Source: a virus
DNA length: 36,620 nt
IMG/VR virus record: IMGVR_UViG_3300025603_000039
Coordinates: 1 to 36,620 of that record
Reading direction: 5' to 3' (one strand)
The notes under the pieces were generated by a model. It saw only the letters and a list, made by a program, of their open reading frames with translations. It made no database searches and was not told where the DNA came from. A program made the position numbers and the translations under genes. This document shows, piece by piece, positions 6,170 through 16,200 of this stretch. Numbering within the stretch: the first letter of the stretch is position 1; the number at the start of each line of letters is the position of its first letter.

Positions 6170-7093
6170 TTATGCCAGTGTTTTGTTGTTAAAATACGAC
6201 GGAGCAGCAACAACAACATCGCCGTTAGCTCGATAGTGTTGTACTACACTTTCAAGTCGTCCGTCGACATTATTATCAATGTTGTTATCAAACACTATAT
6301 CGTTAAATTCAATTCTAAAAATAATACGTGTGTCAATATCTGAACGGGCTTTAACAGTATAAATGTTTCCTGCATATATTGCACTATATGTTCCGCTGCC
6401 GATTTTCTGATAGATATTTTGATATGCACTTGTTAGGTCATAATTGCCAATTGAACTTCCGCTGCCTGTTGTGGAAACAGTTGTTTCTGAATTGAATTTA
6501 ATTGTACCGACTTGTGAGCATAATTGGGCCCAGTCTAGCCCCTTAGGAGTACTTGCACTAGTATTATTTGCGCTAATTCTAATTTCGCCACCGGTGTTAA
6601 AAAAGAATCTTCGAGCATTTGCAGAACTAAAAGTAACTGCTACTTCGTGATATATTAACCCGTTCCATGTGCTGCTTCTAGCACTTGATATTGCAGGTTC
6701 TAATGCAGCTTGCGTAGGATGCATTACTGCTTTATCTGCTTGTACTTGCGTTATAAGTGTTTCAAAGTCTACAACACCTTTCTTAAATCCGTCCGGATCA
6801 ATAATTGTTACCCCTGCATCATTAATAAAGTTACTGGTGTTTTCTGCAACTATGTTTAAGTTTTGAATAACTTGAGCAATTCCGATATCGCCGGGTCCTA
6901 CTTGATGCACTCTTGCTTTGAGAATATCTGCATATATAGTATTCATATCGTCAGCTTCAATTACATCGCCGGTATTATTAACTGGAGTACTAGACACTAG
7001 TTGACCGTATCCGGTTTGTCCTGATCCTGTTCCTAATATTAGTGCAATACTAGATTGCAAGTTATTAATTCGTGCTGCTGTAATATTTGCCAT
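6170..7093 (-). CDS. Tail-associated structural protein, paralogue of the next protein's N-terminus
   Basis: The 307-residue protein corresponds to the first 325 residues of the 867-aa neighbour. Both begin with an ITAARINNLQ / ILASRYNTLR type helix and a Gly-rich YGQ loop. Both then have DDMNTIYADILKARVHQVG versus QDYEDLYIDLIRARSHQAG, an FFFNTGGEIRISA block near residues 167-179 and an SSIGNYDLTS.YQ.IY block near 206-220. The copy here ends soon after the shared module. It is almost certainly a virion protein of the distal tail, presumably arising with its neighbour by tandem duplication. The shared part is likely the attachment module and the neighbour's extension the display part (inference). 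It starts 2 nt after the upstream fibre gene's stop, with AAGG about 9 nt ahead. No enzymatic motif was seen. Confidence 0.8.
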   Translation of the reverse strand: MANITAARINNLQSSIALILGTGSGQTGYGQLVSSTPVNNTGDVIEADDMNTIYADILKARVHQVGPGDIGIAQVIQNLNIVAENTSNFINDAGVTIIDPDGFKKGVVDFETLITQVQADKAVMHPTQAALEPAISSARSSTWNGLIYHEVAVTFSSANARRFFFNTGGEIRISANNTSASTPKGLDWAQLCSQVGTIKFNSETTVSTTGSGSSIGNYDLTSAYQNIYQKIGSGTYSAIYAGNIYTVKARSDIDTRIIFRIEFNDIVFDNNIDNNVDGRLESVVQHYRANGDVVVAAPSYFNNKTLA

Positions 7094-7095
7094 TT

Positions 7096-8577
7096 TTATA
7101 CCTTAAGTACGCATTCTACTAGCTTTTCACTTTCGTCTGCATTACTTTCCAATGCTACGCCCACTAATGCAGTAGTAGCTATTGTAGTACTTACTCCATC
7201 TGCCATTGCATAAACTGCTTGACCTTTTTTAACTGCACCCTTAACCCTAACAGGTAAGCGACCTTTTAGACCAATGTATTGACCGTTTGCTTCACTGTTC
7301 ATCATATATGCTGGATCTGTTGACACAACTCCAATACAATGATTACTTGCGTTTGCTGGCTCTACTTCGTGATCTTCATGACCACAAACTGCTACGGCTG
7401 TTCCAGGAGCTAATTCTTCTGCTGTTGAATATTTTTCTGCTAAGTCAGCAAATCTTGCTTGTGTTGCAGTACCTTGGAACAAGTTTGCTGCAATATTACC
7501 TGTTGCATCTCTAACTGCAACAGTGTTATTAGTTGCGCTTGAGCTTGCACTACGGAAGTCGCTACCCACTCTTAGTGTAGCAGCTTTAGATGCTTCTCCT
7601 GTAAAGTTTGTAGCATATACATTTGACCATCCTAAACTTGCACTACCTAATGTAAATGTATTATCAGCAGCCGGTAATAATCCCGTTGCTGCAACTGTAC
7701 CTACATGAGTAAGTGTGCCTGCGCCACTTGTAACTTTTAATTTAATTACACCGTTATTAGTAACGTTTTGAATTACACCATCAAAGCCGTTTGTATCAAT
7801 TTTAATTTGCAAATCATTTGAGTCACCAATTAATGCACCAGCATCTGGAAACTCAACTGCACTTGTAAAAACTGTGTTACCTGCGCCTGTTTGTACAAAA
7901 TTTGCTGCTGCTATGCCTCCTAATTTTTCTGCATTTGTAGCAGTACCATGGAATCTATCAGTTGTACTTGTAACACCAGCTGTTGCTAGTTTGGTATTTC
8001 TTAGGGTAATACCTTTGTTAATTCTGTCAAATCCTTGTGCAATTAATGCTGTTTGGCTTGCATTTAGATCAAATGCTATCGGGCTTATTACAAAAATTGT
8101 TTCGTCTTCGATAACAGACGCAATAATGCCGCGTGCTGCACTTGTAGTATCAAGAACTTCTAAGCTAGACATTTGGGTTACACCTTCGCCTGCGTTCTGT
8201 GGTCCTATAAGTACAAAAGCTGTGCTGTTGTATACATATAACTGGTCGTTACCGCTATCCCACCAAAAGTCTCCAATGGCTAACCCTGTTGGCTGAGTTG
8301 CACCAATTTCGGCGCCGCCAGTAGTACGCCATTTTGTGCCATCATAAAACTTTAACTTGCTAGTACCGCTGTCAAACCAAACTTGACCACTAATTGGTCT
8401 AGCTGGTTGATTTGCTCCACTAAAGTTTTCAAGTAAAAACAGAAAGTTTTCGTTTTGAATTTCGCCGTATCCTGCGTAGTTTTTTCCGATGAATTTAAGA
8501 TCAGTTGTTTGATCAACTGTACCGTCTTCTACTGATGTTAACAGTGTGTTGTTATATCTGTCTATTGCATATGCCAT
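7096..8577 (-). CDS. Tail fibre protein with shared N-terminal module and C-terminal beta domain
   Basis: This is a 493-residue protein. Residues 1-about 90 carry the module shared with the next two fibre proteins: G.NY.GYGE, NENFLFLLENFSG, GQVWFDS, LKFYDGTKW. A second GDFWWDS...LYVYNST unit follows. Residues about 130-215 continue the homology to a FHGTATNAEKL motif. The middle is a repetitive beta region with a second LFQGTATQARFADLAEKYS motif. Residues 379-493 (LAEKYSTAEELAPGT through GLKGRLPVRVKGAVKKGQ) form a compact beta domain seen at the ends of other phage and bacterial fibre-like proteins. I cannot say whether it is a receptor-binding tip or a self-cleaving trimerisation module. An ATAAATA element and a TATAAT lie upstream in the 42-bp gap. 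It is probably one of several alternative or co-assembled fibres on the baseplate. Confidence 0.82.
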   Translation of the reverse strand: MAYAIDRYNNTLLTSVEDGTVDQTTDLKFIGKNYAGYGEIQNENFLFLLENFSGANQPARPISGQVWFDSGTSKLKFYDGTKWRTTGGAEIGATQPTGLAIGDFWWDSGNDQLYVYNSTAFVLIGPQNAGEGVTQMSSLEVLDTTSAARGIIASVIEDETIFVISPIAFDLNASQTALIAQGFDRINKGITLRNTKLATAGVTSTTDRFHGTATNAEKLGGIAAANFVQTGAGNTVFTSAVEFPDAGALIGDSNDLQIKIDTNGFDGVIQNVTNNGVIKLKVTSGAGTLTHVGTVAATGLLPAADNTFTLGSASLGWSNVYATNFTGEASKAATLRVGSDFRSASSSATNNTVAVRDATGNIAANLFQGTATQARFADLAEKYSTAEELAPGTAVAVCGHEDHEVEPANASNHCIGVVSTDPAYMMNSEANGQYIGLKGRLPVRVKGAVKKGQAVYAMADGVSTTIATTALVGVALESNADESEKLVECVLKV

Positions 8578-8605
8578 TATTGTGTAACCCCTAGTGCTAT
8601 TATAT

Positions 8606-8612
8606 TATTTAT
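8606..8612 (-). promoter_or_regulatory. Putative T4-type late promoter element (ATAAATA)
   Basis: ATAAATA lies 29-35 bp upstream of the 493-aa fibre start, in a 42-bp intergenic gap. TATAAT follows almost immediately, with no good -35 hexamer 17 bp upstream. It could be a late promoter core. Confidence 0.5.
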
Positions 8613-8619
8613 CGTTTTC

Positions 8620-10527
8620 TTAGTATGCAACAGTTGATTGGTGTGTCCAGCCTATGCCGCTTGATTTATATGTCATTAGTGCCCTTGCAGGTGTTAACAC
8701 AACAGTACCACTGGCTCCTTCAGCAGCAAAAACTACGTCTTGTACTACTGATTCATTTTGTGTTCCGTTTGAATCAACTGATATGTAACTTACAACTTTT
8801 GCACTTTCAACATCAACTCCTTCGACTGTTGCTCCTGCATACGAAGTTGTATGTATGCGTGCAATTTTGTTAGTATTAAGTGTAACAGCAGGATACATGT
8901 CGTTTAAATAATTCGAAACTGCACTCTCTAATGTTGCTCCGGTACCTAATCCAGTAACGTCCATGCTAAACACTATTGTTTCTGTTATAATTTCTTCGTC
9001 TACATAAATTTTAGTAGCAACTGTGTTGTCTGTAGATTCTGTTGTTGCAAGTTCTGCTGCTTTTCTAGCACTAACTGCCTTAGCAACTCCTGTAATTTTT
9101 TGATTATCTGTAACATTAATGTCACCGGAAGCTGTTATAGCAATACCATTATTTGATGTTATTGCTATATCATTTGTCGAAGTTATAGTCTTACCATCAA
9201 TTGCAATTTCATCTACTTGTAACTGTGTTAGAGTACCGATTCTATCTAAATCTAATGCTTTAGTTACATTTACTAGTGTGTCATTTGTAAGCTTGTTAAC
9301 TCCGCCAATTTTAAATGCAGAGTTAGTATTTAATAAGTCAAAGTTTACGTTTGAAGTAAACGCATTTGTAGCATTCTTCCAAAGTATATCTTTACTACCT
9401 TGGCTACTATTGACACTAATACCACTTGAATCAGCTTGTGCATTTGTAAGCTCTGTGCTATCATTTAGTACGCCGATTTCAATTATTTTATCTTCGACTC
9501 TTAAAGTCTGCACATCAAGTGCAACTCTGTCGCCTTCTACAATTAAATCACCAGTAACTCTTAGATCGCCTTCGACATCTAATGTATATTCAGGAAGTCT
9601 ATTGGTTGTAAAGATACCTACTCGTGCTGCACTTGCATCAACATATATTGCATCTACCGAAATTGCTCCAAATGCTGTTGATTTAACACGCAGACTTAAA
9701 TCGTGATCAGTAAGTTGATTTTCGATATAAAAACGTGGTCCAACAACTTTTTGTACGTTGTTCTGTGATAGACCAATTGTTAAACCACCAGAGTTTTGAA
9801 TTGTTAGTGTACCTGTAGTGATACCATTTGCAGTTGATGGAAGGAAACTGTCAGCAGCTCTAACAACGCCGCCGGCTGTTACAAGGGCGTTCGCACTATC
9901 AGCAGTACCTCTAAATTTAAAATTACCTGTATCTATTACGTTAAAACCTACACGAATTATTCCGGTTGGATTAGCTACTGTAACTAAGCCTAGGATGCGC
10001 TGTGCATACTGTGGAGTAAATTCAATATTACTAATTACTGCTGATAAAATTCCGCCTACATACAAATACGCAACAGTGCGAGATCTGCTTTGTGAGTCAA
10101 GTATGCTGCCAATTTCAAATCCACTTTTACCTTGAGTGGCAGTATATTGTGGGCCCATTAACATCAAATCAGTGCCGTCAAACGCATATACTTGATTGTT
10201 TAAATTGTCAATCCACAAATCACCCGCTACCATTTGCGGTCTAGTATTTTGTACAATTGGGCCGCCGCTTGACTTCCAAACTGCGCCATCATATACCTTT
10301 AAACGTTGATCTGCACTATCCCACCATGTTTGTCCAGTTAATGGATTACTAGGTGCAGCAGTATTACTAAAATTTTCAAGTAATTTAATAAAGTTTTCGT
10401 TAAAAAATTCACCATATCCCGAATAGTTCCTGCCAACTAATACTAAGTTAGTACTAGCAGTGTCAATCTGTCCGTCGATTAGGTCTGTTAGCAGTGTGCC
10501 GTCGGTTTTGTTTAGTTGATAACTCAT
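8620..10527 (-). CDS. Tail fibre protein with shared N-terminal module and beta-helical shaft
   Basis: This is a 635-residue protein. Residues 1-about 90 repeat the fibre module (GRNYSGYGE, NENFIKLLENFSN, GQTWWDS, LKVYDGAVW), followed by the second GDLWIDN...VYAFDGTDL unit and a FRGTADSANAL motif near residue 210. Residues about 320-355 (LDVEGDLRVTGDLIVEGD, then a LRVEDKIIEIG stretch) have the alternating pattern of a trimeric beta-helical shaft common in T4-like marine phage fibres. Near 505 a TKIYVDEEI segment resembles the ATKAYVD motif of fibre trimerisation regions. The last 120 residues are an unrecognised beta-rich end domain that probably carries the distal function. It starts 1 nt after the collar-fibre stop, with GGAG 8 nt upstream. 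The shared N-terminus suggests the same docking site on the baseplate as its neighbours. Confidence 0.82.
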   Translation of the reverse strand: MSYQLNKTDGTLLTDLIDGQIDTASTNLVLVGRNYSGYGEFFNENFIKLLENFSNTAAPSNPLTGQTWWDSADQRLKVYDGAVWKSSGGPIVQNTRPQMVAGDLWIDNLNNQVYAFDGTDLMLMGPQYTATQGKSGFEIGSILDSQSRSRTVAYLYVGGILSAVISNIEFTPQYAQRILGLVTVANPTGIIRVGFNVIDTGNFKFRGTADSANALVTAGGVVRAADSFLPSTANGITTGTLTIQNSGGLTIGLSQNNVQKVVGPRFYIENQLTDHDLSLRVKSTAFGAISVDAIYVDASAARVGIFTTNRLPEYTLDVEGDLRVTGDLIVEGDRVALDVQTLRVEDKIIEIGVLNDSTELTNAQADSSGISVNSSQGSKDILWKNATNAFTSNVNFDLLNTNSAFKIGGVNKLTNDTLVNVTKALDLDRIGTLTQLQVDEIAIDGKTITSTNDIAITSNNGIAITASGDINVTDNQKITGVAKAVSARKAAELATTESTDNTVATKIYVDEEIITETIVFSMDVTGLGTGATLESAVSNYLNDMYPAVTLNTNKIARIHTTSYAGATVEGVDVESAKVVSYISVDSNGTQNESVVQDVVFAAEGASGTVVLTPARALMTYKSSGIGWTHQSTVAY

Positions 10528-10528
10528 G

Positions 10529-12583
10529 TTACGCTCCAGTATAGATAATGTAGTTAACTGCTAAGAAAGGATTCATAACATTTAGTGGTGTGCCTAACGT
10601 AGTTTCTGTTTTGACGCCGCCACTTGACGCAATACCTTGCGTTCCGCCAAGCCCTGGTTCAATCGGAAGTGTTATTGCATTGTCATCAACAGGTTCGCCT
10701 GCGCCAACTCTAATTCCGTAAAACTGTGTGCCACTGGCGCCTTCTAAATCATGCTCATGTTCTGGTAAATTGTTAGTTGCAATTGCGTTTGTCTCTGATC
10801 CAGCGTTACCACCAATTGCGTCCGCTGCAATGTCAGTAACACGGTTGGCGCTTGGTCCTCCCATGTTGTCAAGACCTAGTGCAAATCTGCCTCTAAAGTC
10901 AGGCAGTGTAAAAAAACTAACGCCGTTGTCGCTAACTAAACTAGCATCTTTAAAGTTGTGTTGTATAGCAATCCATAATTCGTTATAATCTGTCTTTCTA
11001 ATTTCAGAACCATCACAAAGTAACCAACCAGCAGGTGCTTCTTCTCCACCAAACGGCATCATTGCTCCTGCCGGTACTAGTGGAATTGTTTTTAAGAAGT
11101 TACGTTTTGTAATTCTATAAACACCAGTTGTTCCCGTAGTTACATTTAACAATAATTCGTCTGCATTGCCTGCATCGTAAGTAACAGTTTTGTTACTAAT
11201 AAAACTATTAGCAATACTTACTGGAAATGTTTTTGTGCTGCCGCCTGTTTGTCCGTCGAACTCAAAACTTACAGGATTAACATCTCCACTAAGCGCAAAA
11301 GTAGTAGCACTCGCTAGTCTATCTGCGCTGCCAGCTCTACCGCTAACTGTGCCGCTTACATTACCTTGAATATTTCCAAAGAATGTAGTAGCATATATTT
11401 GATCAAATTTATTGTTTGTAGTACCAATATTTCTTGCACTAGGACTATCAGGAACAATATTACCTGTTTGTAATATACCGCCTACATCGACATCTCCGCC
11501 AATATATGCATTAAGAGCAATTCCAATACCTCCGGTTGTAATAATACTACCTGTGCCAATTGATGTAGCGTTTTCAACACTAGTAAGTTTTAATATTCCA
11601 GTTTCAGCTTCACCTGCTTTAGGCGATATCTTAATATTACCGTTAACGTCAACTGATTCTTCTGGAGCACTGTTATTAAATCCAACATTGCCGTCACTGT
11701 TAATACTCATAACAGTAGGAGTTAGATTGCCGTTACGCATTTTAATATCAATACTCGATCCACTGGTGTTATGTTGTATAACCCCTGTTTCACCGTTGAT
11801 GCCTAGACTTAGCTGGCCTCCTGTACCGATTTTAATACCATCATTACTTTTAACACTTAGTTGAAAGTCAGTTGTGCTTGCTGCATTTCCTTTTAAGAAG
11901 TTGCTTGCTGCAATAGTTACGCCGCCGACTACTAGTGCTTCTGCCTTTTCAGCAGTACCGTAATATTTTAAAGGCTGTGTACCTATAATTGCTTCATTAG
12001 CAATATTCATACCAGGGTTAATGCCTGTTCTAAATCCTTTAATTGATGTTTTAGGAATAAAACTTTGACTGCTAATAATAATTACCGGCTGGTCTTCTAC
12101 TTTAATAGTAAGAACATTATATGTTACATCGTCTGTACCCACAAGTGCTTCTGCTTGTGCTCCAGTTAATAATCCGTCACTAAAGTCTGGGCCAACTAGT
12201 ACCCATGCGCTGCCTGTAAACAGATATAGCTGTTGACTTTCTGTGTTAACCCACAAGTCGCCTGCACTAGAGTTTGCAACTGCTGGGGCTGCGCTGGCTT
12301 TTTTAAGTCCGCCGCTTGCAACCCAATTAGTTCCGTCATAGACTTTAAGTTGATCAACACCAGCTGTGCTATCATACCAAAGTTGTCCTTCAACTGGACG
12401 GGCTGGTGCTGTTGTGTTTGCAAAGTTTTCTAATAGATGTAGAAAATTCTCATTTACTGACTGACCGTATGCTGTTGTTCCGCGGCCTGGAAAATTTAAA
12501 CTTGTTTCGCTGTTAAGAGTATTATCTTCAACTGTAATAACACCTTTGTTAACAGTGTCAGTGTAACTTATTGTATATGGCAT
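10529..12583 (-). CDS. Tail fibre with C-terminal phage tail-collar (gp12-like) domain
   Basis: This is a 684-residue protein. Its N-terminus has the shared module (GRGTTAYGQ, NENFLHLLENFAN, GQLWYDS, LKVYDGTNW) and a second GDLWVNT...LYLFTGSAW unit, then a YYGTAEKAEAL motif near 210. The middle region is repetitive beta. From about residue 503 to the end is a tail-collar domain: PAGAMMPFGG.EAPAGWLLCDGS, then LPDFRGRFALG. The LPEHEHD motif has H609 and H611, matching the His-x-His metal site of T4 gp12, and the end is PFLAVNYIIYTG. In T4 this domain forms the zinc-binding receptor-contact knob of the short tail fibre and needs a chaperone for folding. Here it is probably a short-tail-fibre-like receptor-binding protein. 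It lies 10 nt after the 200-aa gene with AAGGAG ahead of the ATG, and 1 nt before the next fibre gene. Confidence 0.88.
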   Translation of the reverse strand: MPYTISYTDTVNKGVITVEDNTLNSETSLNFPGRGTTAYGQSVNENFLHLLENFANTTAPARPVEGQLWYDSTAGVDQLKVYDGTNWVASGGLKKASAAPAVANSSAGDLWVNTESQQLYLFTGSAWVLVGPDFSDGLLTGAQAEALVGTDDVTYNVLTIKVEDQPVIIISSQSFIPKTSIKGFRTGINPGMNIANEAIIGTQPLKYYGTAEKAEALVVGGVTIAASNFLKGNAASTTDFQLSVKSNDGIKIGTGGQLSLGINGETGVIQHNTSGSSIDIKMRNGNLTPTVMSINSDGNVGFNNSAPEESVDVNGNIKISPKAGEAETGILKLTSVENATSIGTGSIITTGGIGIALNAYIGGDVDVGGILQTGNIVPDSPSARNIGTTNNKFDQIYATTFFGNIQGNVSGTVSGRAGSADRLASATTFALSGDVNPVSFEFDGQTGGSTKTFPVSIANSFISNKTVTYDAGNADELLLNVTTGTTGVYRITKRNFLKTIPLVPAGAMMPFGGEEAPAGWLLCDGSEIRKTDYNELWIAIQHNFKDASLVSDNGVSFFTLPDFRGRFALGLDNMGGPSANRVTDIAADAIGGNAGSETNAIATNNLPEHEHDLEGASGTQFYGIRVGAGEPVDDNAITLPIEPGLGGTQGIASSGGVKTETTLGTPLNVMNPFLAVNYIIYTGA

Positions 12584-12593
12584 AATTTACTCC

Positions 12594-13196
12594 TTATCCT
12601 GCTAAACTTTGTACACGCACTGTGTAATCAATTTGTATTAATCTATTAAGTGACTTTTGTACTGGGTGGAAAATAACGTGTGTAATTAACTTACCTGCAC
12701 CGTCTGGGCTGTAACTGCGCAGTCCCAATTCATCAAATACATAAGGACTATCTGTTGCACTTGCAGTATCAAATGCATCCTGGCCGTTAGGTTCACCGTA
12801 ATCTAGCAAACAACTTACAACAATATCAGTATAATTTGTGCCGCTAACATGCCTAGTTTCTAGTTTGTTGCGTACTGGATCAGTGTTGTTTACACTTCTG
12901 TCATCAACAACCTTAGTATAGGTTTGGTTGTATAGACTTGCATTTGTTCCTGTACTGTTAGGTGTTAGGTATGTAATAATACCTGTCGGATCAACGCTTG
13001 TGCCACCGTTTCCAAAACTCATTTCATATATAAATCCTTGTCCAGCGTTCGCTAAACTTTCAGCCATTGCTATACTCATATTTTCATAGTGAATAGCATT
13101 GCGTTTATCGATATATACTTTTTGCGATTCAGGATCATATATTTTAATATGTCCTTGAACCAGTACTCCATTTGTATCTTGCATATTGTTGCTCAT
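12594..13196 (-). CDS. Putative baseplate/tail structural protein (200 aa)
   Basis: The 200-residue protein has an N-terminal beta-hairpin (VQGHIKIYDPESQKVYIDKR), a helix (YENMSIAMAESLAN), a glycine-rich IYEMSFGNGGTSVDP turn and a C-terminal beta region with FDELGLRS and LITHVIFHPVQKSLNR. The pattern (a short attribute-like beta protein with a conserved FGNGG segment) looks like a virion component. I know no precise T4 equivalent. By position, after the wedge genes and the giant protein and before the fibres, it probably connects fibres to the baseplate (inference). The ATG at 13196 has AGGAAA just upstream, and an ATAAATA element overlaps the stop codon of the giant gene at 13214-13220. No enzymatic or membrane features were seen. 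Confidence 0.75.
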   Translation of the reverse strand: MSNNMQDTNGVLVQGHIKIYDPESQKVYIDKRNAIHYENMSIAMAESLANAGQGFIYEMSFGNGGTSVDPTGIITYLTPNSTGTNASLYNQTYTKVVDDRSVNNTDPVRNKLETRHVSGTNYTDIVVSCLLDYGEPNGQDAFDTASATDSPYVFDELGLRSYSPDGAGKLITHVIFHPVQKSLNRLIQIDYTVRVQSLAG

Positions 13197-13213
13197 TTAA
13201 TTTTCCTATACTG

Positions 13214-13220
13214 TATTTAT
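13214..13220 (-). promoter_or_regulatory. Putative T4-type late promoter element (ATAAATA) overlapping the giant gene's stop
   Basis: The TAA stop of the giant gene is part of GAATAAATAC. ATAAATA lies 18-24 bp upstream of the 200-aa gene's ATG. A start 6-7 bp downstream would leave a very short leader that still keeps the AGGAAA site. Confidence 0.45.
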
Positions 13221-16200
13221 TCAGGTAGCTCAGTTGTAGCTGCACGTAAGAATTTTGCAATCGAATTTTCTGTATCGCCTAATGTTACACCGTCTGTTGT
13301 CCACGCTTGGCCAATTTTCTTTACAACTGTTACTCGTGTATTCTCTGCAGGTGTTGTAGACAATGTTATTTTATTAGTGCTAGCATCAAACGTAAAGCCT
13401 GCTACATCAATAGCATCGCCTTCAGGACTGTCAAGTGCTACAGTAGCATCAAACACAGCTAGCGGCGCTTTGCGTAAGCGTGTGCCTGCTTTAAACACTT
13501 CAATTTCATCTACAGATCCTACTGCATACCCAATCTCAAATGTGTCAGTTACGCCGTCAGCTGTTACATTAAACACTAGAGTTCTGTCTTTATAAGGAAC
13601 AGTTTTACTTATGTTTTGATCAAACACTTTGGTATCTACTGCATATGTATCTTTGACTCCTGTACCTAATGTACCTCTACGAAGTTGACGTAGTGTATTT
13701 TCTTCTTTTACAAAGTATTCAATACGCTCGCCTTCAATAAAGATTACACCGGGCAAGTTCTGTCCCTTGTTTGGTTCACTTAGGCTAGACCCATCTACAA
13801 GCTCAATTCTTAAATCATAATAATTTAACGGTTGTGCAAGTGTAGATGCAGCAGTTTCAAGACGTTTAAAGTGTGTTCTATTAAGCATGTCCTTAAACTG
13901 CCTATATGCAAACTTAGGCTTACTAACAGGAGCAGTAAAGTGAATGACGTCTACAATATCATCTGCGTTCGGCTGTTTGACTAACTGAACTTTTAACTTA
14001 TCATCAGTTACATAATAATCTACACTAGGAGTTAATAGTTCATTATTAACGCTAACCCAAACATATTGTGCTTCAACAGCAGGACTACGTAGAGTAACTT
14101 CACCTACTGTTAATCTGTTGTATGTAACATAATCAATATCTTCTGGTATTAGCGTTGTACGAGATACTACATCATAATTAATACGTTCAATACCTAGCAA
14201 ATTGTGATTAGTAAATTGTATTATTTCTACAACTGCATTATTTGCCGGAGCTGTGTTAAACGTAACAGTAGTTCCGTCAATTCTGTAGTCTCCATCTGTA
14301 ATTACATACATTTCAAGTAAGTCGCCTGGTACACCGACTTCGTCTGCAAGTGTAATACTACTGTTTGCGATTTCAAAGCGCCACTGTGTAGGAGTTGTAA
14401 TTTCTTCGCCATTTAAAAATACTTTAACATCAGCAACATCTAAACTACCTTGCGGCATTTGGAATATTTCTAGTGCAAATTCACGTTGATTGTTTTCTGG
14501 TATTGTGTACTGAATGTTGTATCCAGCATTTAATATTGTATTATCAACCTTAACTAGAACATTGTGTTCTGTTGGTATTGCATACAATGGTGCAGTTGCA
14601 AGTGTAAACACAGTGTTAGTGCCATTGCCAGCAAATGTGTCTTTAGTAATTTGACTATAGTTAACCTGTTCACCTGTTGAAAATACTGTGTAGTTAATTA
14701 CATCACCTTCTAGAATAACTTCTTCAAATCTAATCACAGTCTTAGATGTTGTAGTAGAAGCAAATGCAACAACAGTTTGTTGCACTCCATTTACGCTTGC
14801 ATGTACACTAGTGCCTTCTTGCCAATCAACTGTAGTTTCAAATGCAGTTGTAGAACCGTCGCCTATTAATTTTCCAAAATCTAATAAGTTTTGTGCACCC
14901 TGTGCAACTGTTATAATATTAAGTTCTGCGCCGATTGTTGCTGAATTTAATGTTACAGTATTTGCAGCCCAGTCAATGGTATAATCAGTGTCTGCAAGTA
15001 TAACATTTGCTACTTTTACAATTACTGCATTACTGCTATTTGGAGTAACACCTAAATTATATACAAGTGTGCTATCCATAATATAGCTTTGACTGTTGAC
15101 AACTCCTTGTCCTGCGCTGTCTCTTGTGTACACTTTGATATCTAATGTATCGAGCACTTGGCCAGGAACTAGTTCTTCAGGTCCTGCACTTGTAGTAGGT
15201 GTTACAAATCCGTCGCCGTCGGTTATAATTTCTTCTGCTGCAATACCACGTGCACTTGTATATGCCAAGTCGCCGCCGCTAAGGGCAGTGTCATAACTGT
15301 TAACATCCGGTGTTACACTACCGTCACTAGTAGTTTTTCTCACAACAAATACATCACCGTCTAATAAATTTATACCCAAGTCTTGTACATAAATTATGTC
15401 AGTAACTCCGTCACCGAAGATACTGTTTGTAATAGCATTTAAATTAGTGTTAGGAATAAACGAAAAGTAATTAGGATCGTCAATTCTTACACCGTTTTTA
15501 TAAAGATTATATACAACACCATCTTCTAACGGAGCGCTTAGTTGAACTGCAATTGTCGAGCCGTCTGCTGTAAAGATTTCATCTTCAAATGTATTGTCAA
15601 ATTCATCCCAGGCATCTGTGTACCAAGGTGCGGTATCAAACCCTGCTGGTCCGTCAAAGTCAAAACTGCGCACTTCTACGCCGCCGTAATCAACTCCGGT
15701 CATTAGTTGTGCTAGTTCACTGCCGTACATTCCTGCAATAGGAGCATATGCAAATTTAATTCTATCTTCTGCACTTAGCATACTTAGAGGCAAATTATAT
15801 TCTACACGTATTACTGCATCTAACTTAGGCGGTGTTGTAAATAGTATTTTGCCTTGCTCTCTAATATAACTCTTATCTGTGTTTTCAATGTTTTCATAGG
15901 TATACTTGCTACGCAATTGCAGTATATTATCTACATAGACACTTACTTTCTTTGTGTCAAGATCCATCGGCCACTCTAGGAAGAATCTATTTTCAAATCC
16001 TGTGCCAGTAAAAGATTCAGTTTTTGCTAATGTACTAAATGTGTATGTTCCACTAGTTCTATCAAACTTAACTTTAACGCTAGGTGTTCTAACAACGCCA
16101 TCGCCTAGCACTGCTGTAGCTTTAGGTAGTGTTCCAGTATCTAGTTGCGAGCCGGATACTACAACTGTAGGAGCACTAGTATATCCGTTGCCAGGGTTAG

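Noticed and set aside
7096-7440. C-terminal domain of the 493-aa fibre considered as a self-cleaving peptidase/chaperone domain
   Set aside because: The LAEKYS...GVVS...G.LPV pattern is shared with many fibre-like proteins, but I could not identify a catalytic dyad, so only a beta end domain is claimed.
9119-9706. Plus-strand open frame of 195 codons
   Set aside because: It lies wholly inside the minus-strand 635-aa fibre gene, has no recognisable domain and no ribosome site, and its composition (Ser/Val/Ile-rich) is what antisense of fibre repeats gives.
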